NCBI GenBank assembly: GCA_013362835.1
Contig: JABFVJ010000086.1
Span: 1-9,429, forward strand
Reading direction: 5' to 3'
From: Nonomuraea sp.
Lineage (GTDB): Bacteria; Actinomycetota; Actinomycetes; Streptosporangiales; Streptosporangiaceae
Length of the DNA stretch: 9,429 bases
Position 1 is the first letter of the stretch; the number at the start of each line of letters is the position of its first letter. Below, piece by piece: positions 5,299 through 9,429 of the stretch. The notes below the pieces were generated by a model. It made no database searches and was not told the origin of the DNA. It worked only from the letters and a program-made list of their open reading frames with translations. The position numbers and the translations under genes are program-made.

Positions 5299-6531
5299 CT
5301 ACGCCTGGGTGATGGACTGGAAGATGGGGTTGAACACCTGCTCCTGCTGGGTGGTGAGCTTGGTGTAGCTGCGGAGCTTGGCGTAGTCGGCCGCCGAGGG
5401 GAACATCAGCGGGCTGTCCACCATCTGCTCCAGGGCCTTCTTGTCCTCGCCCTTGGCCGCCGTGGCCTTCTCGCGCAGCAGGTCCTGCACGGCCGGGATC
5501 GGGGTCACGTACTGGATGAACTCGTCCAGCTCGGCGGCCACGGCGGGCTGGTACAGGTAGTCCATGAGCATGAGCGCGTCCACGGGGTTGGCCGCGCCCT
5601 TGGGGATGAGCATGTTGTCGGTCCAGATCGTGCCGCCCTCCTCGGGCACCACGAACTTGACCGGCTCGCCCGCGAGCTGCCGCTGGAAGATGTCGCCCGA
5701 CCAGGCCATGGTCAGCCAGACGTCGCCCTTGGAGACCGCGTCAATGTAGCTCTGGTCGTAATATTTCCGGACGATTCCGGCGTCGCGCTGCTCCTTGAGC
5801 TTCTCGCCGGCCTTCTTCCAGTCGGCCTCGGTCGACTTCTCCGGGTCGATGCCGAGCGCGAACATCCCGAAGTTGCCGATCTCCTGCGCGTCGGCCATCA
5901 TCCCGACCCGCCCCTTGTACTTGGGGTCGAACAGCGACTGGATGCTGGTGATGTCGTCCTTGACGTACTTGGTGTTGTACGCGATCCCGGTCACGCCCGA
6001 CGTGTAGGGCATCGTGTACTGGTTGCCCGGGTCGTAGGCCCGTTCCTTGTACTTGTCACCGGCGTTGGCCAGGAAGTTCGGCATCTGGTTGTGGTCGAGC
6101 GGCACGATGTAGCCCAGCTCGATCATGTGCTGGAGCTGCACGCCGTTGGTCATCACGACGATGTCGTAGCCGAGCGGCTGACCGGCGCGGAGCACGGGGT
6201 CGGCCTTGCCGAAGAACTCCGCGTTCTCCTGGATGACCTCCTTGTACTCCACGGAGATCCCGGTGGCCTCGGTGAACTTCTTCAGCGGGGCCTGGTCCTC
6301 CGGCATGTACTCGGGCCAGTTGGCGAAGACGAGCTTGCCGTGCTTGGTCTGCTTGGACCAGTAGTCCTTGACGGCGTCGGCCTTCGGCGGGGCGGCCTTC
6401 TTGCCCTCCACGCCGCAGGCGGCGAGCGCCAGCCCGGCGGCGGACAGGCCGGTGACGCGGAAGAAGTCGCGGCGGGTGCGGGGCTGGGTCATGCCCCTCA
6501 GGAGGGCGGGGGTGATGTGGCGGGGGTTCAT
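5299..6531 (-). CDS. potD: Spermidine/putrescine-binding lipoprotein with Tat signal (PotD-like)
   Basis: An extracytoplasmic solute-binding protein of 410 residues. The N-terminus has a twin-arginine motif (Thr-Arg-Arg-Asp-Phe-Phe-Arg, about 19-25), a hydrophobic h-region and a lipobox Leu-Ala-Ala-Cys with Cys39. It should therefore be exported folded by Tat and anchored by lipid on the membrane's outer face, where it delivers substrate to PotB/PotC. The mature part begins with a PotD-like first strand, NWPEYMP at about 71-77, and continues with features of the type 2 periplasmic-binding fold, including Val-Thr-Gly-Ile-Ala-Tyr-Asn and a Trp-Ser-Gly-Asp segment. The n-region before the two arginines is long if the ATG at 6531 is used. 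An in-frame ATG at 6492 (residue 14), with GAGGGG one base upstream, would give a compact Tat signal. It sits nine bases after potA and two before potB. Confidence 0.9.
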   Translation of the reverse strand: MNPRHITPALLRGMTQPRTRRDFFRVTGLSAAGLALAACGVEGKKAAPPKADAVKDYWSKQTKHGKLVFANWPEYMPEDQAPLKKFTEATGISVEYKEVIQENAEFFGKADPVLRAGQPLGYDIVVMTNGVQLQHMIELGYIVPLDHNQMPNFLANAGDKYKERAYDPGNQYTMPYTSGVTGIAYNTKYVKDDITSIQSLFDPKYKGRVGMMADAQEIGNFGMFALGIDPEKSTEADWKKAGEKLKEQRDAGIVRKYYDQSYIDAVSKGDVWLTMAWSGDIFQRQLAGEPVKFVVPEEGGTIWTDNMLIPKGAANPVDALMLMDYLYQPAVAAELDEFIQYVTPIPAVQDLLREKATAAKGEDKKALEQMVDSPLMFPSAADYAKLRSYTKLTTQQEQVFNPIFQSITQA

Positions 6532-6540
6532 GGGGTGCTA

Positions 6541-7608
6541 TCAACTTCCAATCACATAAGAGTGCTGCGCCTCCCACGACAGCCAGACGGAGTCGCCCCG
6601 CTCCGCCGTCGCCGTCGCGTCGTGCGCGTTCTGCTCGAACACGGTGACCTCGGCCCCGTCGGCGAGCTTCACCGCGTAGCTGTTGGAGGTGCCCAGGTAG
6701 ACCATCTCGGCGACGGTCCCAGGGACTCCGCTCACGTCCGGCCCCGGCTGCTCGGAGCAGATGGTGATCTTCTCCGGCCGTACGGTCACCGTCACGTCGC
6801 CCTCGTGCCCCGGCACGAGCACCCGCCCGCCGCCGATCGCGAGCACCCCGTCGGTCACCGTTCCCGCGAGCAGGTTGGAGGTGCCGATGAAGCCGGCCAC
6901 GAACGCGGTCGCCGGCCGCTCGTAGATCTCGCGCGGGCTCGCGAGCTGCTCGACCAGGCCGTCGTTCATGACGGCGATCCTGTCGCTCATGGTCAGCGCC
7001 TCGTTCTGGTCGTGCGTCACGTACACGAACGTGATGCCGACCTCGCGCTGGATGCGCTTGAGCTCGATCTGCATGGCCTGGCGCAGCTTGAGGTCGAGCG
7101 CGCCGAGCGGCTCGTCGAGCAGGAGCGCGCGCGGCCGGTTGACCAGCGCGCGGGCCAGCGCGACGCGCTGCTGCTGCCCGCCGGACATCTCGCGCGGCCG
7201 GCGCTTCTCGCGGCCCGTGAGGTCGACGATCTCCAGCATCTCGCCGACGCGCCGCCTGATCTCCTCCTGCGGCGTCTTCTTCTGCTTCAGCCCGAACGCC
7301 ACGTTGTCCCACACGCTCATGTGCGGGAACAGCGCGTAGGACTGGAAGACCATGTTGACGTCACGCCTGTTCGGGGGGACGTTCGTGACGTCCTTGCCGT
7401 GCAGCCTCACCAGCCCTTTCGTGGGCTCCTCGAAGCCGGCGATCATCCTCATGGTCGTGGTCTTGCCGCAGCCGGACGGGCCGAGGAGGGAGAAGAACTC
7501 CCCCTCGGCGATGTCCAGCGACACACCCTTGACCGCCTGGACGACCTCGCCGTGCGAGAGGTACTCCTTGACGACGTCCTCAAGCTGAATCGCGGATAGC
7601 TCGGTCAT
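6541..7608 (-). CDS. potA: Spermidine/putrescine ABC importer ATPase (PotA-like)
   Basis: An ATPase of 355 residues, typical of PotA/UgpC-type import subunits. Walker A is GPSGCGKTT at 43-51, the Q-loop glutamine is Gln89, the ABC signature is Met-Ser-Gly-Gly-Gln at 141-145, Walker B is ALLLDEP with Glu166, the D-loop is Gly-Ala-Leu-Asp at 169-172, and the switch histidine is His199. Residues from about 240 to the end form the C-terminal beta-barrel (TOBE-type) domain of this class, which often has a regulatory role. A dimer of this protein should power PotB/PotC. All catalytic residues are present. The signature starts with Met rather than Leu, a variant seen in some members. The ATG at 7608 is 15 bases after the dehydrogenase stop; AAGGA lies about 12 bases upstream. 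The family also contains thiamine, iron and sugar-phosphate importers; operon partners favour polyamines. Confidence 0.93.
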   Translation of the reverse strand: MTELSAIQLEDVVKEYLSHGEVVQAVKGVSLDIAEGEFFSLLGPSGCGKTTTMRMIAGFEEPTKGLVRLHGKDVTNVPPNRRDVNMVFQSYALFPHMSVWDNVAFGLKQKKTPQEEIRRRVGEMLEIVDLTGREKRRPREMSGGQQQRVALARALVNRPRALLLDEPLGALDLKLRQAMQIELKRIQREVGITFVYVTHDQNEALTMSDRIAVMNDGLVEQLASPREIYERPATAFVAGFIGTSNLLAGTVTDGVLAIGGGRVLVPGHEGDVTVTVRPEKITICSEQPGPDVSGVPGTVAEMVYLGTSNSYAVKLADGAEVTVFEQNAHDATATAERGDSVWLSWEAQHSYVIGS

Positions 7609-7623
7609 GTCCAGGGTTCGTCC

Positions 7624-9057
7624 TTATTCTCCGATGTAGTGCATGACGTGCTTGACCCTGGTGTAGTCGTGCAGACCGAACACCGACAGGTCCTTGCCGT
7701 ACCCGGAGTGCTTGAAGCCGCCGTGCGGCATCTCCGAGACGAACGGGATGTGCGTGTTGACCCAGACCACGCCGAAGTCGAGGCGGTTCGACATGCGCAT
7801 GGCGCGGCCGTGGTCGGTGGTCCACACCGAGGCGGACAGGCCGTAGCGGACGTCGTTGGCCTTGGCCAGCGCGTCGGCCTCGTCGGTGAACGTCTGGACG
7901 GTGATGACCGGGCCGAAGACCTCGTTCTGCACCATCTCGTCGTCCTGCCTGAGGCCGTCGACGACGGTCGGGGCGAAGAAGTAGCCCTTGTCGCCGACGC
8001 GGTGACCGCCGGTGAGCACCTTGGCGTGGCCGGGGACCCGGTCCATGAAGCCCTGGACCCTGGCGAGCTGGTTCTCGTTGTTCAGCGGGCCGTAGAGCGC
8101 TTCCTCGTTGCCGAGGTCGCCGGTCACGGTCGCCGCGGCGGCCTCGGCGAGCGCGGCCACGAACTCGTCGTGCGCGCTCTCCTGGACGAGCACGCGGCAG
8201 GCCGCGGTGCAGTCCTGGCCGGCGTTGTAGAGACCGGCGGTGGCGATGTCGGAGGCGGCCTTGGCGAGGTCCTTGACGTCGTCGAAGACCACGACCGGGG
8301 CCTTGCCGCCGAGCTCCAGGTGCACCCGCTTGAGGTCGTCGGCGGCGCTCTTGGCGACCGCCATGCCCGCGCCGACCGAGCCGGTGATCGCCACCATGGC
8401 GGCGGTCGGGTGGCCGACGACGAGCGCGCCGGTCTCCCGGTCGCCGGTGACGACGTTGAACACGCCCGCGGGCAGCACCGAGCCGATGATCTCGGCGAGC
8501 TTGAGCGTGGAGGCCGGCGTGGTGTCGGACGGCTTGAGCACGATCGTGTTGCCGGCGGCGAGCGCCGGGGCGATCTTCCAGACCGCCATCATCATCGGGT
8601 AGTTCCAGGGCGTGACCTGGCCGACGACGCCGATGGGCTCGTGCCTGATGACGCTGGTGTGCTCGGCGAGGAACTCACCGGCCGTCGGGCCCTCCAGCGT
8701 GCGCGCGGCGCCCGCGAAGAACCGGAAGTGGTCGGCCGCGACCGGGGTCTCGTCCTCGGCCATGCGGGCGCGCGGTTTGCCGGTGTTACGGCACTCGGCG
8801 TCGTTGATCTCGCCGGCCCGCCCGTCGATCGCGTCGGCGACCTTGAGCAGCAGGTTCGCCCGCTCACCCGGGGTGGTCCGACCCCACGACTCGAACGCGG
8901 CAGCCGCGGCGGCGTACGCTGCATCGACGTCCTCGACACCGGAGACGGGGGCCTGAACGTAGGCCTCACCCGTGCAAGGGTCGATGATGTCGGAGAACCG
9001 GCCGCTCTTGGCGTCCACGAACTCACCGTTGATGAAGTTCTGCAGACGGGTGGTCAA
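7624..9057 (-). CDS. patD: Gamma-aminobutyraldehyde dehydrogenase (PatD/Prr-like), TTG start
   Basis: An aldehyde dehydrogenase of 477 residues, very close to the length of characterised aminobutyraldehyde dehydrogenases. Visible active-site parts are the Pro-Trp-Asn-Tyr segment with Asn152, the cofactor lysine Lys175 (LKPSD), the Rossmann Gly-Ser-Val-Gly turn at 226-229, the general base Glu248 (Glu-Leu-Gly-Gly-Lys), the nucleophile Cys283 (Gly-Gln-Asp-Cys-Thr) and Glu379 in EVFGPV. It should oxidise 4-aminobutanal, or a gamma-glutamylated or related aminoaldehyde, to the acid with NAD+. I chose TTG at 9057 because AGGAGG (9065-9070) lies seven bases upstream and family similarity begins right after. 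The frame is open upstream to an ATG at 9114, but that would put the ribosome site inside the gene. First gene of the operon with potADBC. Betaine or other aminoaldehyde dehydrogenase activity is an alternative. Confidence 0.88.
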   Translation of the reverse strand: MTTRLQNFINGEFVDAKSGRFSDIIDPCTGEAYVQAPVSGVEDVDAAYAAAAAAFESWGRTTPGERANLLLKVADAIDGRAGEINDAECRNTGKPRARMAEDETPVAADHFRFFAGAARTLEGPTAGEFLAEHTSVIRHEPIGVVGQVTPWNYPMMMAVWKIAPALAAGNTIVLKPSDTTPASTLKLAEIIGSVLPAGVFNVVTGDRETGALVVGHPTAAMVAITGSVGAGMAVAKSAADDLKRVHLELGGKAPVVVFDDVKDLAKAASDIATAGLYNAGQDCTAACRVLVQESAHDEFVAALAEAAAATVTGDLGNEEALYGPLNNENQLARVQGFMDRVPGHAKVLTGGHRVGDKGYFFAPTVVDGLRQDDEMVQNEVFGPVITVQTFTDEADALAKANDVRYGLSASVWTTDHGRAMRMSNRLDFGVVWVNTHIPFVSEMPHGGFKHSGYGKDLSVFGLHDYTRVKHVMHYIGE

Positions 9058-9064
9058 AGCATGA

Positions 9065-9070
9065 CCTCCT
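9065..9070 (-). promoter_or_regulatory. Ribosome binding site AGGAGG that fixes the patD TTG start
   Basis: Perfect AGGAGG on the minus strand, seven bases before TTG 9057. An out-of-frame ATG (9060-9062) is only two bases away and opens a two-codon frame, ATG CTT TGA, whose stop overlaps the TTG. The spacing favours the TTG as the true initiation codon. Confidence 0.75.
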
Positions 9071-9094
9071 CGTGAGGTGGCTGAGATGCCGCGA

Positions 9095-9122
9095 CTCTTA
9101 CAGAGCAGATGCATCTGGACAA
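9095..9122 (-). promoter_or_regulatory. Predicted patD-pot operon promoter
   Basis: On the minus strand TTGTCC (9117-9122) is followed after 16 bases by TAAGAG (9095-9100), a moderate match to the housekeeping consensus. It lies 38 bases before the patD start codon. A 12-base palindrome (9106-9117) fills most of the spacer and touches the -35 box, which suggests a regulated promoter. Confidence 0.35.
9106..9117. promoter_or_regulatory. 12-bp perfect palindrome CAGATGCATCTG, candidate operator
   Basis: A perfect 12-base dyad between the predicted -35 and -10 boxes of the patD operon. Binding of a dimer here would block RNA polymerase. The divergent Lrp/AsnC-type regulator is the natural candidate, since members of this family often bind palindromes in the shared intergenic region and respond to an amino acid or pathway intermediate. 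Binding itself is inferred. Confidence 0.45.
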
Positions 9123-9162
9123 GGGATTTCGTGGTGAAGATATCAAATTGCTACGAATTCGC

Positions 9163-9190
9163 TTGACAGACTGCCCAGAACTGACAACAT
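9163..9190 (+). promoter_or_regulatory. Predicted promoter of the Lrp/AsnC regulator gene
   Basis: A perfect -35 hexamer TTGACA (9163-9168) is followed after 16 bases by CAACAT (9185-9190), a weak -10 with the conserved A and terminal AT. A start of transcription near 9197 would give an untranslated leader of about 60 bases. The AT-rich stretch 9123-9162 just upstream, including the dyad CGAATTCG (9154-9161), stands out from the surrounding GC-rich DNA. Confidence 0.5.
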
Positions 9191-9193
9191 GTC
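9183..9193. promoter_or_regulatory. Inverted repeat GACA-ACA-TGTC over the regulator's -10 box
   Basis: A 4-3-4 inverted repeat overlaps the predicted -10 box of the regulator gene; TGACA also occurs 18 bases upstream at the -35 box. It could be an autoregulatory site, but the arms are short and chance is possible. Confidence 0.25.
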
Positions 9194-9212
9194 GCACCAG
9201 GACGGCAATCCA

Positions 9213-9228
9213 GCGGGAACGCCCCCGC
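9213..9228 (+). other. Small hairpin in the regulator's 5' leader
   Basis: GCGGG (9213-9217) pairs with CCCGC (9224-9228) around a six-base loop in the predicted leader, about 15 bases before the AGGAGG at 9243-9248. That AGGAGG can also pair weakly with the CCTC just after it. No known riboswitch consensus was recognised. Confidence 0.3.
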
Positions 9229-9259
9229 AACGCCGGACCGCTAGGAGGATTCCTCTCAG

Positions 9260-9429
9260 ATGACGACGCCGCCCCGCGTACGACGAACCAACGCCAGTTC
9301 CGGGCCCGTCGTGCTCGACGATCTCTCCAAGCAGATCATCGAGCAGCTCCAGTCCGACGGGCGCATGCCGTACGCGGCGATCGGGAAGGCCGTCGGGCTC
9401 TCGGAGGCCGCGGTGCGCCAGCGCGTCCA
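9260..9429 (+). CDS. Lrp/AsnC-family transcriptional regulator, partial (cut by the right edge)
   Basis: The first 56 codons are visible. After a basic, probably disordered N-terminal extension of about 17 residues, the sequence enters the Lrp/AsnC DNA-binding domain: LDDLSKQIIEQLQSDGR (about 19-35), then the helix-turn-helix with Ala-Ile-Gly-Lys-Ala-Val-Gly-Leu-Ser-Glu and Ala-Val-Arg-Gln-Arg as the recognition helix (about 41-55). The ligand-binding RAM domain would lie beyond the edge. The ATG at 9260 has AGGAGG 11 bases upstream, rather far; an in-frame GTG at codon 18 is an alternative. Family members are octamer- or dimer-forming regulators that sense amino acids or related metabolites. 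Its divergent position next to patD strongly suggests that it controls the polyamine operon and probably itself. Confidence 0.85.
   Translation, partial: MTTPPRVRRTNASSGPVVLDDLSKQIIEQLQSDGRMPYAAIGKAVGLSEAAVRQRV

Noticed and set aside
6091..7599. Plus-strand open frame of about 500 codons opposite potD and potA
   Set aside because: It crosses a gene boundary of a confident operon and encodes a His/Arg/Gly/Val-rich product without family features.
7639..9075. Plus-strand open frame of about 480 codons opposite patD
   Set aside because: It lies almost exactly over the dehydrogenase gene, whose catalytic residues are all intact. No ribosome site or domain supports it.
9058..9114. Upstream extension of patD to the ATG at 9114 (19 extra residues)
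   Set aside because: The extra residues do not resemble aldehyde dehydrogenases, would contain the strong AGGAGG, and would place the start over the predicted promoter and palindrome.
9194..9259. Riboswitch in the leader of the Lrp/AsnC gene
   Set aside because: Only one 5-bp hairpin and a weak pairing near the Shine-Dalgarno are visible. No conserved riboswitch core was recognised in about 65 bases.

Overview
The window is high-GC actinobacterial DNA. Third codon positions are almost all G or C, GTG and TTG serve as starts, the GC-rich hairpin terminators lack U-tracts, and a twin-arginine lipoprotein is present. The style fits the Streptosporangiaceae or a related family, but genus cannot be fixed from sequence alone. 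Eight of the nine genes are on the minus strand; the last is on the plus strand and runs off the right edge. No tRNA, rRNA, CRISPR array, transposase or prophage gene was found, and no gene-free stretch exceeds about 200 bases.

Right to centre (about 9430 down to 3480) is a polyamine uptake and catabolism locus. A divergent Lrp/AsnC-type regulator (9260 to the edge, plus) faces a tight five-gene minus-strand operon across a 202-base intergenic region. The operon encodes a gamma-aminobutyraldehyde dehydrogenase (patD-like), then a complete spermidine/putrescine-type ABC importer: ATPase (potA), Tat-secreted binding lipoprotein (potD) and two permeases (potB, potC). Gaps are 15, 9 and 2 bases, then a 4-base ATGA overlap. 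After a 167-base structured spacer with a strong hairpin comes a DAO-family FAD oxidoreductase that resembles gamma-glutamylputrescine oxidase. Inferred function: the importer brings in putrescine or a related amine, the flavoenzyme (or an aminotransferase outside the window) makes the aminoaldehyde, and the dehydrogenase oxidises it to GABA or a gamma-glutamyl-GABA-type product. The Lrp-like protein probably senses a pathway metabolite.

Left part (1 to about 2040) holds genes with no evident link to polyamines: an alpha/beta hydrolase with a cysteine nucleophile elbow, a zinc-free MDR-family quinone oxidoreductase, and the first 23 codons of a lipoprotein cut by the window edge.

The most interesting non-coding signals are four. 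A 12-base perfect palindrome sits inside the predicted patD promoter. The potC/oxidoreductase spacer has three C-run/G-run arms that can pair in two mutually exclusive ways. A hairpin lies between an extended anti-16S Shine-Dalgarno and the lipoprotein start. A 66-base low-GC, rare-codon patch lies within the hydrolase gene. The gene content itself matches a known type of actinobacterial polyamine locus; I did not find a clearly unprecedented system.
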